From assembly GCA_964564545.1 (NCBI GenBank), contig CAZMBP010000021.1, positions 1 through 64,000 of the forward strand: a stretch of 64,000 nucleotides of DNA. The letters run 5' to 3'. This document shows positions 1-8,432 of this stretch, piece after piece. The position numbers were made by a program, and so were the translations under genes. This DNA comes from CAJQQY01 sp964564545 (GTDB lineage Bacteria > Bacteroidota > Bacteroidia > Chitinophagales > Saprospiraceae). Below the pieces are notes generated by a model. That model searched no databases. It had not been told where the DNA came from and saw only the letters and a program-made list of their open reading frames with translations. Position 1 is the first letter of the stretch; each line of letters starts with the position of its first letter.

Positions 1-35
1 AAAGCTCACATGTTTTTTATCCAAAAGAAATTAAA

Positions 36-161
36 ATGAAAATATTACAATATATTTTTTCTCTTTTGCTCTTTTTTTTTGTTCCATAAAGTTGTCTTGT
101 AAATCAAACCTTTGAATTAAAAATTGTTAAGAATAACCAACAATCATATATTTTCAGTTAG
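36..161 (+). pseudogene. Possible remnant of a small secreted-protein gene
   Basis: An ATG at 36 opens a 17-codon reading frame that looks like a signal peptide (Met-Lys start, then a run of Ile, Leu and Phe). It stops at a TAA at 87-89. The same frame then continues for 23 sense codons, beginning Ser-Cys-Leu, to a TAG at 159. A signal peptide followed by a lipobox-like Cys, broken by one stop just after a nine-T run, suggests a decayed or frameshifted lipoprotein gene. It is short and could be chance. Confidence 0.2.
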
Positions 162-181
162 TTAAATAATTAAATATGAAC

Positions 182-1588
182 TTAAAAGAATGCAGCTACC
201 GATATCGAATTTAAGTTTGTTCTAAATTCTAGACTCTTAGTAGATGAATTTGATATCTTTTTGCTTTTTTCGAAGTATGATTCATCAGTAAATGGGGCAA
301 TAAAACTCGCTCCCAAATCAAAAAAAATATTACTATCATTCGAGTATGGTCTATGCTTACCAAATAAGTGCCATCGAAAATATAAAGGTATTTGTATTAG
401 GGTATATTTCTGACTAACAGTTTCATCGGTAGTTGTAGTTACGGAAGAGCTGAATAATCCAAAATCTGTTTCATTCGTATCTCTGTTTCCTGTGCCTTCG
501 GCATGAGTAATTCCAATGCCTCCTATAATATGTACTTGACCGTTGATGTTGTATTTTGCAGTAGCCATTGCACGGAATCCACGCCTATTAGATCGTTTGA
601 CAGTTTGTTTACGCGAGTCACCCAAAAAGCCATTTTTTGAGCTCATATTTTTCTTTAACTTCATAGAAGCAAATCCTACTTCTGCTCCAAATTCCCATGT
701 AGCATCATCATAGGCAGGTTGTTTCATCTTTTTATTTGGCTTGATATTTTTCTTTACGCTTACACTTTCCAGTTTCTGCTCAGATACAAGAGATAATTTT
801 TCCAACTTTTTTTGGTTCGTCAAAGAAGCATTGTCATAAACATTTGTGTTTCCTTTGATGGAGGTCACATTGTCCAGCCCACTCAAACTTGTTAGAGAAG
901 GATTTTCCCATATTTTCATGGATCCTCCAATGGTAGTTAAGTTATTCAGACCATCGACATTCACCAGGGATTTGTTAAGTGAGATCAATAAATTCGCCTT
1001 GATGGTTGTCACATTTTCTAGACCGGTCAAGTCTTTCAAATTGTTGTTATTTCCCACCCAAAGGTCTTTCTCAATGGAAGTCAAATTATTCAGCCCATCC
1101 AAGTTTGTGAGAGAATCATTTTCTTTTATTCTTAATAACCCTCCTATGAAAGTTAGATTATTCAAACCGCTTAGGTTTATTAATGAGGTGTTTTTAGAAA
1201 TAGTTAAGTGTCCATTAATAGTATTTAAGTTTTCGAGGTCACTTAAATTTTCCAATGAAGTGTTTCCCCAAATCCCAAGTTGCCCTCCGATAGAAGTTAA
1301 ATTATTAAGACCTTTTAAGGAAGTTAGATCCGTATTGACGGACACTTTTAAGTTTCCTTCAATAGAGGTAATTTGAAATAAACCATTAAGATTATTAATG
1401 CTTTTCGGATTACGTTCTTCGATACGAACATCTCCTTTAATCTTGGTACAATCAGGATAATTAGTAGAAAAATTATCAATCTGTTTTTGAGTAGAAAAGG
1501 TGATTCCTTTTGGCAAGCAATCTTGCGCTGAAACGGTAAAAGAGAAAGAAAGGATTAAGAATATGTGAATTGGTATATTGATTTTCAT
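182..1588 (-). CDS. Secreted receptor-L-domain-like repeat protein with C-terminal barrel
   Basis: The 468-residue protein begins with a signal peptide (residues 1-21, ending SVSAQ-like). Residues about 45-265 contain roughly eight copies of a 23-24-residue repeat of the form 'L.GL.NLTSI.G.L.I..N.SL', the pattern of receptor L-domain leucine-rich repeats. A basic linker (about 270-290) follows. Residues 295-468 look like an outer-membrane or PorT-type beta-barrel ('WEFGAEVGFAS', alternating hydrophobic strands) and end in Phe-Phe, which fits barrel insertion. Exposed repeats on a membrane anchor suggest adhesion or ligand binding, but no function can be assigned. The barrel part is short (about 170 residues), so the C-terminus may be truncated. 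A TAAGTTTG -7 candidate lies at 1641-1648, about 55 bp upstream of the ATG. Confidence 0.75.
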   Translation of the reverse strand: MKINIPIHIFLILSFSFTVSAQDCLPKGITFSTQKQIDNFSTNYPDCTKIKGDVRIEERNPKSINNLNGLFQITSIEGNLKVSVNTDLTSLKGLNNLTSIGGQLGIWGNTSLENLSDLENLNTINGHLTISKNTSLINLSGLNNLTFIGGLLRIKENDSLTNLDGLNNLTSIEKDLWVGNNNNLKDLTGLENVTTIKANLLISLNKSLVNVDGLNNLTTIGGSMKIWENPSLTSLSGLDNVTSIKGNTNVYDNASLTNQKKLEKLSLVSEQKLESVSVKKNIKPNKKMKQPAYDDATWEFGAEVGFASMKLKKNMSSKNGFLGDSRKQTVKRSNRRGFRAMATAKYNINGQVHIIGGIGITHAEGTGNRDTNETDFGLFSSSVTTTTDETVSQKYTLIQIPLYFRWHLFGKHRPYSNDSNIFFDLGASFIAPFTDESYFEKSKKISNSSTKSLEFRTNLNSISVAAFF

Positions 1589-1640
1589 TTTTTTTGGATT
1601 TTAGAAGTGATAAAAATTAGGTTTGTTGTCATTGATACTT

Positions 1641-1697
1641 CAAACTTACACCACACCAGACTGTAAGGATTACAGAAATGTTCTCTCCCCTTACATG
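1641..1697 (-). promoter_or_regulatory. Candidate promoter of the receptor-L protein gene
   Basis: On the minus strand TAAGTTTG (1648 to 1641) matches the Bacteroidota -7 element TAnnTTTG. A CATGTA hexamer (1697 to 1692) lies at the same distance upstream (44 bp from hexamer edge to the start of -7) as the second GATGTA box of the two glucan-locus promoters. The surrounding 165 bp are visibly related to the region at 3860-4040. Confidence 0.45.
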
Positions 1698-1826
1698 AAT
1701 GTTTTTTCATTGTAAAAAAACTTCCTTTTTTGTTCACTTTAAGCACACAATAAATTTATAACATACTGATAACCAATCCATTACATGTTCAAATCTAAAG
1801 GCAAGATATTTTCTAATTAAAAGAAA

Positions 1827-2357
1827 TTAAAAAGTTCTCACAGCTCGAAAACGGCGATTATTATCTTTTGCTACTACAGCAGTTTCTCCATAATAAATGG
1901 TTCCAAACCAACTCTCCCTTTCTGAAACAGCAAATTTTCGTACCCAAGCTTGGTTTTGATCATCTTGATCTTCTGTCGAACTCCAATAGAAAGTACCAGT
2001 AAAATTTCCATATTCATTTAGGTATAAATTATCATATATTTGCTCCAGTTCTTCTATTGATGGTAAATACCAATCTGTATATCCATCTTTTGAATATTCT
2101 TCACATTTCGACATAGCAGTATCCCAATTTAGTCTCCCCAGATTATTAGTTATCTCCATGTTTTTAGTACTACATAGTTTGCCATGTTTACCAGTTATAT
2201 CCAAGTAAAAAATAATACCACCTTCATGGATATCTCCTATTTTTAGTATAGTGTCTGGTGTAAGATCAAGCTCTTCAATACTCTCCTTTTTACAGCCCAT
2301 AAAAAATCCAATTAAACAAGAGAGTAAAAAGCATTGGAGGAATAAGTTGGTTTTCAT
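1827..2357 (-). CDS. DUF1566 (Lcl C-terminal) domain lipoprotein
   Basis: A 176-residue protein with a lipoprotein signal (lipobox ending in Gly-Cys at residue 22). Residues about 45-176 fit the DUF1566/Lcl domain: 'GGIIFYLD', 'GRLNWDTAMSKCEEYS', 'WYLPSIEELEQIY', 'FYWSSTE', and a final 'RRFRAVRTF'. The domain is common in secreted Bacteroidota proteins, is thought to be a C-type-lectin-like fold and has no firm function. It is followed by the PI-PLC-like gene's 3' end region and has no obvious operon partner. Cell location is probably the outer membrane or periplasmic face. Confidence 0.75.
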   Translation of the reverse strand: MKTNLFLQCFLLSCLIGFFMGCKKESIEELDLTPDTILKIGDIHEGGIIFYLDITGKHGKLCSTKNMEITNNLGRLNWDTAMSKCEEYSKDGYTDWYLPSIEELEQIYDNLYLNEYGNFTGTFYWSSTEDQDDQNQAWVRKFAVSERESWFGTIYYGETAVVAKDNNRRFRAVRTF

Positions 2358-2433
2358 TATTAATTTTTTAGTTAAAAATTTCTATTGAGTTTAATGAAAA
2401 TATAAAAGCCACCATTCTCCAAAATCAAAGTAA

Positions 2434-2456
2434 GTTTGGTTTTTTAGAGTCCTTTC
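2434..2456 (+). repeat. 23-bp direct repeat, copy 1
   Basis: A 23-bp sequence beginning GTTTGGTTTTTTAGAGT is found again, identical, at 3730-3752 in the same orientation. The two copies flank the PI-PLC-like gene on both sides. Confidence 0.8.
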
Positions 2457-2488
2457 GATTTGAAAAATGGTGACTTTTAAATATTCAA

Positions 2489-3667
2489 TTATTCCTTCAC
2501 TCCACAATCCAATTCGATTGACTCATTGAATACCGTACTTATTCTCGCCACATCGCCATTTGGTAATTGTACTGAATAATCACTCCAGTCAGCTCGACCA
2601 TCTGCCTTGTAATAGTCGGTGGATACAATTTGAGCACCACTACTCAAGGCAGCATCACGTCTTTGTGTATCACCACTTCTTGCTTCTAAAGTATTGGCAT
2701 CAGCTCTAGTTCTAACAATATACCCTTCGCCTACAGCAGTTTTGATTGCTGCTTCATCTGTTAAAGGATCGTCTAATTTCACAAAGGCCGTTTCTGGATT
2801 CCCAGCTTCAGAAAAAACGAACATCGCTCGGTTTTCCAAAGAAGCATGACCATCTAAATATTCTGCTTTCATATCGTTATTAGTTGACAATATGAACATA
2901 ACTTTTCCACGTGCGTCTCCTAATTTAGGCCAATTGTTAGCTACAACAGCTTCATTAAGTGAAGAATAAGTTCCTCGTAGATCATCAGGTGTCATAACTC
3001 CTGCAAGGTCATTTCCATAAACATCTTTGATTTCTTGATCAATGGATTCTACTGCTGCTCTATCAAAAGGAATAGTTACAGTAAATGGATCACCTAACAA
3101 TGCATTTGGACTATCTTCTTTTGTCTCCACCATAATGGAAATAGGCACATGAGTAGGATTACTTGCTGACCAATTTTTTACTGCAGTTATGGCATCCTTG
3201 AATGTTAAATAATTAGTGTTGTAATCCAAATCTGGAAAGTGCATTACTTTAAGTCCTGGTTCAAGGAGTTTTGGTTCATTAGAATTTGGATCTTCCATTA
3301 CTGAACCATTTCCAATTCTGTAATAAAATAAACCACCATTGGGGTCATTATAGACATCTATTTCAATGCTTCTAATTCCATAATCTGAAAACTGTTCTTC
3401 CAAACTGACATGATCATAATCCCAAACAAGTGGAGTAAATCCAGGAGGTAATTGACCTAGGTTGTCAAAAAGATATTGCAAGATTGGAGCATAAGTTCGT
3501 TTTCGATAACTATTATGACTACCGATTACTTGGAGTTGGTTAATCTTTAACTCTTCAATTTTTTCATCACAAGTCAATTCTGGAGATGGAGTTTCATCTT
3601 CCTTACAACTAGGAAGTAATAAAATAGCAAAGAATAAAGGCGATAAAAATTTCAAATAATTTTTCAT
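2489..3667 (-). CDS. Phosphatidylinositol-specific phospholipase C-like lipoprotein
   Basis: A 392-residue protein with a lipoprotein signal (Cys about residue 21). Residues about 45-370 fit the bacterial Ca2+-dependent PI-PLC-like family. 'QVIGSHNSYRKR' carries the first catalytic His. 'SLEEQFSDYGIRSIEIDVY' supplies the acidic metal ligands. 'KVMHFPDLDYN' has the second His. The C-terminal part contains 'GYIVRTRADANT' and 'GAQIVSTDYY', typical of this family. It should hydrolyse phosphoinositide-type lipids outside the cytoplasm; the natural substrate is unknown. The gene is flanked by identical 23-bp direct repeats (2434-2456 and 3730-3752). Its likely promoter is in the duplicated upstream block near 3884-3940, implying a long leader. 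Confidence 0.8.
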   Translation of the reverse strand: MKNYLKFLSPLFFAILLLPSCKEDETPSPELTCDEKIEELKINQLQVIGSHNSYRKRTYAPILQYLFDNLGQLPPGFTPLVWDYDHVSLEEQFSDYGIRSIEIDVYNDPNGGLFYYRIGNGSVMEDPNSNEPKLLEPGLKVMHFPDLDYNTNYLTFKDAITAVKNWSASNPTHVPISIMVETKEDSPNALLGDPFTVTIPFDRAAVESIDQEIKDVYGNDLAGVMTPDDLRGTYSSLNEAVVANNWPKLGDARGKVMFILSTNNDMKAEYLDGHASLENRAMFVFSEAGNPETAFVKLDDPLTDEAAIKTAVGEGYIVRTRADANTLEARSGDTQRRDAALSSGAQIVSTDYYKADGRADWSDYSVQLPNGDVARISTVFNESIELDCGVKE

Positions 3668-3729
3668 TTTGATTAAATTTTAATGTGATTAAAAAAAGAG
3701 TCTTCATAGCTTAATTAACCTTTTGTCTA

Positions 3730-3752
3730 GTTTGGTTTTTTAGAGTCCTTTC
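3730..3752 (+). repeat. 23-bp direct repeat, copy 2
   Basis: Identical to 2434-2456 and in the same orientation. It lies 60 bp upstream of the PI-PLC-like start codon. Confidence 0.8.
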
Positions 3753-3859
3753 ATTTGTTAGTTATTAGTTTTTTATAGCTTGATAAAAATTAACTTAAGC
3801 CTTAAGCGAAAAAAGAATATTTAATTTGTACTTTGTCACTATTGTTTTTGAGATTAAAT

Positions 3860-4040
3860 ATCTATTTGTTTTCATTGATAATTCAAATCTAAACCACATC
3901 CCACATTTAGAATTAATGAAATGTTTTCTTCACCTACATCTATGTTAATTTTTGGCAAAAACAATTACACTTTTGTTCATTTAAGTACAGAAAATAGCCT
4001 ATAAGCAACTGATAACCAGAACTTTACATGTTCAATTACA
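3860..4040. repeat. Duplicated upstream block (homologous to about 1620-1800)
   Basis: The two blocks align over about 165 bp with only short gaps. Shared stretches include CATTGATA, GAAATGTT, TTTTGTTCA, ACTGATAACCA and TTACATGTTCAA. Both lie upstream of minus-strand secreted-protein genes. The 407 bp between 3667 and 4075 holds only this block and the 23-bp repeat; I see no gene in it. Confidence 0.7.
3884..3940 (-). promoter_or_regulatory. Candidate promoter with one GATGTA box (PI-PLC-like gene)
   Basis: TAGATTTG on the minus strand (3891 to 3884) matches TAnnTTTG. GATGTA (3940 to 3935) starts 44 bp upstream of it, the spacing of the second box in the two full operators at 26 and 31 kb. 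The other three box positions are degenerate or absent. The start codon is about 215 bp away, so assignment to this gene is tentative. Confidence 0.4.
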
Positions 4041-4074
4041 TTAAATCGGTATTTCTTATTTAAATAAGGATCAA

Positions 4075-6897
4075 ATGAAAACATTTACACACTTTTTCTT
4101 TTTTATGCTCCTTTTTGGCGTTCCATTATCTTGTTTTGGAAATCAACTCCCAGCTTTACAAGTCGATTCTGTTAAAACTTATAAAGGTATCTCTGCTAGG
4201 CATGCAGAATATTGGATGACTCAGGAGGATAATTTGGATATTAATTTCATATTGGAAAATGAATCTGATATCGATTTCATTCCAGTTGGAGAAGGGTTAC
4301 CAAATACCAAAGATATTTTTTGGTGTAAGTGGCAAGTTCAAAATAAAATGAAGGATCCTTCTGTAGTAAAAGATTGGATTCTAAAAATTGGAAAAGGAGA
4401 TGAGGTTGAAGTATTTTTCGTGGACACTTTAGGCAAAATTGTTAATCGTGAAATTGTTGGAGAGTTGATGCCAATGTCACTTAAAAGCTTAAGCAAAAAA
4501 CATGTCGTAGAACGAATACCATTTTCCTTACCAACAAATGAAGTGATAACGATCTATATTAAACTTCAACGAATATGTGGTTTCCCTCCTCAATTGAAAT
4601 TAGAAATCCATCAACTAGATTTTTATAAAAGAGATGATTACTTGGATAAATCTGCTTTTCAATGGATGTTTTTTGGATTATTATTTACTTTATCATTTTT
4701 AGGAATAGGAGTATATAGTATCACTAAGGATAAAGCATTTTTATATTATGGACTTTTTCTTTTTGGATTAAGTGGATATATGATTGATGCTTTTTTTAAT
4801 GTGTATGGAAATATGCCCCCAATGAGGGAACATCCATATCTTATCATGTATGTAGTTTATTTTTTGGTAACAATAATGAATGTATTCCACATAAATTTTA
4901 TTCGAACGTATATAGAATCAAATGTCAATTTTCCTAAGTGGGATAAAGCAGCTAATATTGTTATGTGGATCAATGTTGCTTTAGGGGTGTTAGCTTGGGT
5001 GGTTTATTTTTTTACCACAGATGAGTTTTTGACAGACAAGATTATTATTCCCGTAATAATTGCTACTTACCTTTTTATTTTCACCATCATCATCCCAATT
5101 TTTTGGTATAAAAAATGGACCATAGAAAATTTGTTGATCTTCGCTTCAGTCATTCTTTTTATCATAGCAATTTTGATTAATACTGTTTCAATTTTTAATG
5201 GTACAAATTTAAAAATACCAGAAACCCAAATTATTCTTTCTTTGGTTATCATCATTTTTTCGGTTGGTTCAATGATGGGTTTAGCATATCGATTCCACCA
5301 GCTTCAAAAGGAAAAACTGAATATCCAACGAGTTAAAGATTTGAATAAACTTAAAACGAAATTTTATCAAAACATCACTCATGAATTCCGTACTCCTTTA
5401 ACTATCATAAAAGGGGTTACTAGCCAAGTAGCATCAGCAACCGTTGTAAATCGATTTCCTGATATCGGTAAAAAACTGGGAATGGTGCAAAGAAATGCAG
5501 ACAGCTTGTTATTATTGGTCAATAGACTATTGAAGTTGTCAGAGATCGAATCAGGAAAAATGAAACTGGATTTAAAGAATGGAGACATTATTATTTATCT
5601 CAAATATTTAGTGGAATCGATTGAAACATTTGCGGAGAGTAAAAATATTCAACTTCAATTTTTAACAAAAATGGAATCGTTGAATATCGATTATGATGAA
5701 GAAAAAATTAGACAAATTTTATACAACTTAATCTCTAATGCAATTAAGTTTTCCCTTAAAAATTCGAAAGTAAAAGTTATCGTTGAACGTGTGACTTTTA
5801 AAGATAGTCCACACTTATTAATTCAGGTAAAAGATGAAGGTATCGGCATTTCCAAAAGAGATATGACTATGATTTTTGATCGTTTTTTCCATGGAGAACA
5901 ACCTGAAAATCAACATCAAGGTTCTGGAATTGGATTAGCGCTAACCAAAGATTTGATTACTCTGATGAAAGGGGAAGTTGAGATGGAAAGTGAAAAAGGT
6001 GTAGGTACGACAGTAAAATTACATCTCCCTATTACATTTGATGCCAAAACAAAACATGACTCGCAACCTACTATATCCTTGGAGGAATTTAAACTTGAAA
6101 ATGAAATAAGTACAGCCAATATTAAAACAGAATCTTTTAGGAAAAATGATGAGGCTCCTCTCCTACTATTAATTGAAGACAATTGGGATGTGTTAGAATA
6201 TTTAAAAAGTATTTTAGAAAAAAATTATAAAATTGAAGTGGCTCGAAATGGAGAAGAAGGTGTCAATGTCGCTATCGAGAAAATACCGGATTTAATTATC
6301 AGCGATGTCGTAATGCCAAAAAAGAATGGATATGAAGTGTTGGAATTAATTAAAGAAAATGAAAAGACAAGCCATATTCCTTTTATTCTTTTGACTGCTA
6401 AAATTGCCCAACAGGATAAGCTAGATGGATTGGCTCTTGGTGCTGATGCCTATTTGTCGAAGCCATTTGATAAAGAAGAATTGGAAATTCGGATTAAGAA
6501 CTTACTTGATCTTCGAAAGGTGCTTCAAGAAAAACTAGCTCAAACAAACAAAAAGGAATCTAACGAACTTTTAGAATTAAATGAAAAAGATAGGAAGTTC
6601 TTAACCACTCTGACAGATTTTATTGAGGAGCATATTTCTGATGATGACCTTGATGTTGCTAGATTACAGCGGGCAGTAAAGATGAGTCGAACACAACTCC
6701 ACAATAAACTAAAAGCCTTAACAGGTTTATCCGCAGCTAAATTTCGAAAGAAAATCCGAATGGAAATAGCCTACAAAATGGTGGAAGAAAAAACTAAGAA
6801 CATTTCGGAAATAGCTTACGATGTAGGGTATAAATACCCTAGTCATTTCTCGAATGATTTTAAAGATACATTTGGAATGGCTCCTAGTGAAGTGTAA
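4075..6897 (+). CDS. 7TM hybrid histidine kinase / response regulator with AraC output
   Basis: The 940-residue sensor combines a whole two-component system in one chain. It has a signal peptide, then a 7TMR-DISMED2-like periplasmic domain (about 30-175). Seven membrane segments (7TMR-DISM_7TM, about 190-405) follow. The HisKA domain has phospho-acceptor His436 in 'THEFRTPL'. The HATPase has an N box 'NLISNAIKFS' and Gly boxes 'DEGIGIS' and 'GSGIGLALT'. The REC domain has phospho-acceptor Asp744 in 'ISDVVMP' and the Lys of 'SKPF'. A C-terminal AraC-type HTH covers about 845-940. It differs from classic Bacteroides HTCS proteins, which use a Reg_prop propeller as sensor. The ligand and targets are unknown. 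It is divergent from the PI-PLC-like gene and convergent with the TlpA-like gene. Confidence 0.92.
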   Translation: MKTFTHFFFFMLLFGVPLSCFGNQLPALQVDSVKTYKGISARHAEYWMTQEDNLDINFILENESDIDFIPVGEGLPNTKDIFWCKWQVQNKMKDPSVVKDWILKIGKGDEVEVFFVDTLGKIVNREIVGELMPMSLKSLSKKHVVERIPFSLPTNEVITIYIKLQRICGFPPQLKLEIHQLDFYKRDDYLDKSAFQWMFFGLLFTLSFLGIGVYSITKDKAFLYYGLFLFGLSGYMIDAFFNVYGNMPPMREHPYLIMYVVYFLVTIMNVFHINFIRTYIESNVNFPKWDKAANIVMWINVALGVLAWVVYFFTTDEFLTDKIIIPVIIATYLFIFTIIIPIFWYKKWTIENLLIFASVILFIIAILINTVSIFNGTNLKIPETQIILSLVIIIFSVGSMMGLAYRFHQLQKEKLNIQRVKDLNKLKTKFYQNITHEFRTPLTIIKGVTSQVASATVVNRFPDIGKKLGMVQRNADSLLLLVNRLLKLSEIESGKMKLDLKNGDIIIYLKYLVESIETFAESKNIQLQFLTKMESLNIDYDEEKIRQILYNLISNAIKFSLKNSKVKVIVERVTFKDSPHLLIQVKDEGIGISKRDMTMIFDRFFHGEQPENQHQGSGIGLALTKDLITLMKGEVEMESEKGVGTTVKLHLPITFDAKTKHDSQPTISLEEFKLENEISTANIKTESFRKNDEAPLLLLIEDNWDVLEYLKSILEKNYKIEVARNGEEGVNVAIEKIPDLIISDVVMPKKNGYEVLELIKENEKTSHIPFILLTAKIAQQDKLDGLALGADAYLSKPFDKEELEIRIKNLLDLRKVLQEKLAQTNKKESNELLELNEKDRKFLTTLTDFIEEHISDDDLDVARLQRAVKMSRTQLHNKLKALTGLSAAKFRKKIRMEIAYKMVEEKTKNISEIAYDVGYKYPSHFSNDFKDTFGMAPSEV

Positions 6898-7076
6898 TTA
6901 TCATCAATGGGTAGCTTTTTATCAAAAAAACATCAGGCCTCTAGCTTTTTGAAACTGTTGTATCTTCATTTTTTATTTTGAGCATACAATTCAAAGAGTA
7001 TTTATAGTTTCCTTTTTTTTTAAATAGAAACATGTAAATACATTGTTATAAACCAAGGAATGAAGATTTCAATAAG

Positions 7077-8264
7077 TTAGTTTTTCATATGATCATTAAC
7101 AAACGTCATCAATTCCTCCCCATGCAAATTCTTAGCAATCACCTTCCCTTCTTCATCTATCAAGAAATTAGCAGGAATTGTTTTAATATTTAGCTTACTA
7201 AAAAAAGGAGATTCATCCCCTTGCAAATGGGAAGCATGCAACCATCGATCTGCTCCGTCTTTTTTAATAGCGGATCTCCATGCTCTCTCACCAGCATCTA
7301 TTGCATACCCTATAATTTGAAAACCTTCTTCATGATATTTATCCCAAAGAGGAACTAAATAATTTCGATTTTCTTTTCGGCAAGGAGCACACCAAGATGC
7401 CCAAAGATCTATTATGGTTAATTTCTTACCTAATATTTTGTTAAGCTGAATGGTATCTCCCGAAAGCATCGGCAAAGGAAAATCAGGTATAATATCACCT
7501 TTCATAACTGGTAATATGTCGCGACTACTTTTCTCACATAGTTGAATTACAAATGGATGATCTGGGTTTAATTTTTTCCATTTCTCACATTGATTAAAAA
7601 GAAATTCTGGAACGCGTTCATAATCACCCTCAACACTTACCCAACGAATGGCAACTATTGCTGGCAATAATCCAACAGTTTGATTAGCAAAGCTTATTAA
7701 TGGTTTTTGAAAATTCAACAAAGCATCTGCTCGTTCTATGATTTTATTTTCATCATGGGCATCCATATCTTTTTTAGAAAAATGTTTTTGAAACGAATCA
7801 TATCTAACATCTCTTAGTTGAATTAATTCTTCGTTTTGAGGAGAAGGGTTTTCTATGGAAAAACTTTTTTGAAAATGCTCAACATCTGCAGTTATTGAAA
7901 TGGTACTCCCATTTTCCCAAATCATTGGGAAATAATTAGCAGCTTCGAAACTATCATTCTCCAGTTGATTAAGAAATTTTTCTCCTTTTTTTTGAACAGC
8001 TACTTGAAGTAATATTGGCTCTTTCCCTTCAGGCATTTTATTAAAAGAAAAATTACCGGCCTTATCTATTTTGGCAGAATCTAAAACGACACCTTCATAG
8101 CTACTTGCAATCTCATCAAAATTCCTTGGTTGAATTAAATATATGGTTGAAGCATAATCGCTATCTGGAGTTATTTTTATTTTACCAGAAAACGGAGGCT
8201 GTTCACCACAACTTGAAAAACAAAAAAAGTAAATAATAATGAAGAAGTAAAAATAGAATTTCAT
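7077..8264 (-). CDS. TlpA/ResA-like thiol-disulfide oxidoreductase lipoprotein
   Basis: A 395-residue lipoprotein (lipobox 'FSSC', Cys19). The N-terminal part (about 26-120) resembles the DUF4369 beta-domain often found before Bacteroidota thioredoxins. The C-terminal part (about 255-395) is a thioredoxin fold with 'WASWCAPC' (Cys292 and Cys295) and the cis-Pro loop 'TIPA' (Pro364). It should act in the periplasm, reducing disulfides in apocytochromes or other secreted proteins. No cytochrome-maturation genes are adjacent. Confidence 0.88.
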   Translation of the reverse strand: MKFYFYFFIIIYFFCFSSCGEQPPFSGKIKITPDSDYASTIYLIQPRNFDEIASSYEGVVLDSAKIDKAGNFSFNKMPEGKEPILLQVAVQKKGEKFLNQLENDSFEAANYFPMIWENGSTISITADVEHFQKSFSIENPSPQNEELIQLRDVRYDSFQKHFSKKDMDAHDENKIIERADALLNFQKPLISFANQTVGLLPAIVAIRWVSVEGDYERVPEFLFNQCEKWKKLNPDHPFVIQLCEKSSRDILPVMKGDIIPDFPLPMLSGDTIQLNKILGKKLTIIDLWASWCAPCRKENRNYLVPLWDKYHEEGFQIIGYAIDAGERAWRSAIKKDGADRWLHASHLQGDESPFFSKLNIKTIPANFLIDEEGKVIAKNLHGEELMTFVNDHMKN

Positions 8265-8369
8265 ATTACATTAGTTTTAAAAAAAACGTAAATGTAAATT
8301 TTATTGTAAAATTATTTAATGACTTTTATCTATTAAAAAATAAAAAATTGATATTTATCCAAAAAAAAA

Positions 8370-8400
8370 CAAGCCAATTACAATATTTGTAATTGGCTTG
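8370..8400 (-). terminator. Rho-independent terminator after the S9 peptidase gene
   Basis: A perfect 13-bp stem (CAAGCCAATTACA paired with its complement at 8388-8400) has a 5-nt loop. On the minus strand it is followed directly by nine T residues. It ends the S9 peptidase transcript. Confidence 0.9.
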
Positions 8401-8432
8401 TTATAAAAATAAAAATGCTTTCGAAAAAGAAT

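Noticed and set aside
846..1376. Open frame of 176 codons on the plus strand
   Set aside because: It lies inside the receptor-L repeats on the opposite strand; the open frame comes from the repeat periodicity and has no protein-like composition.
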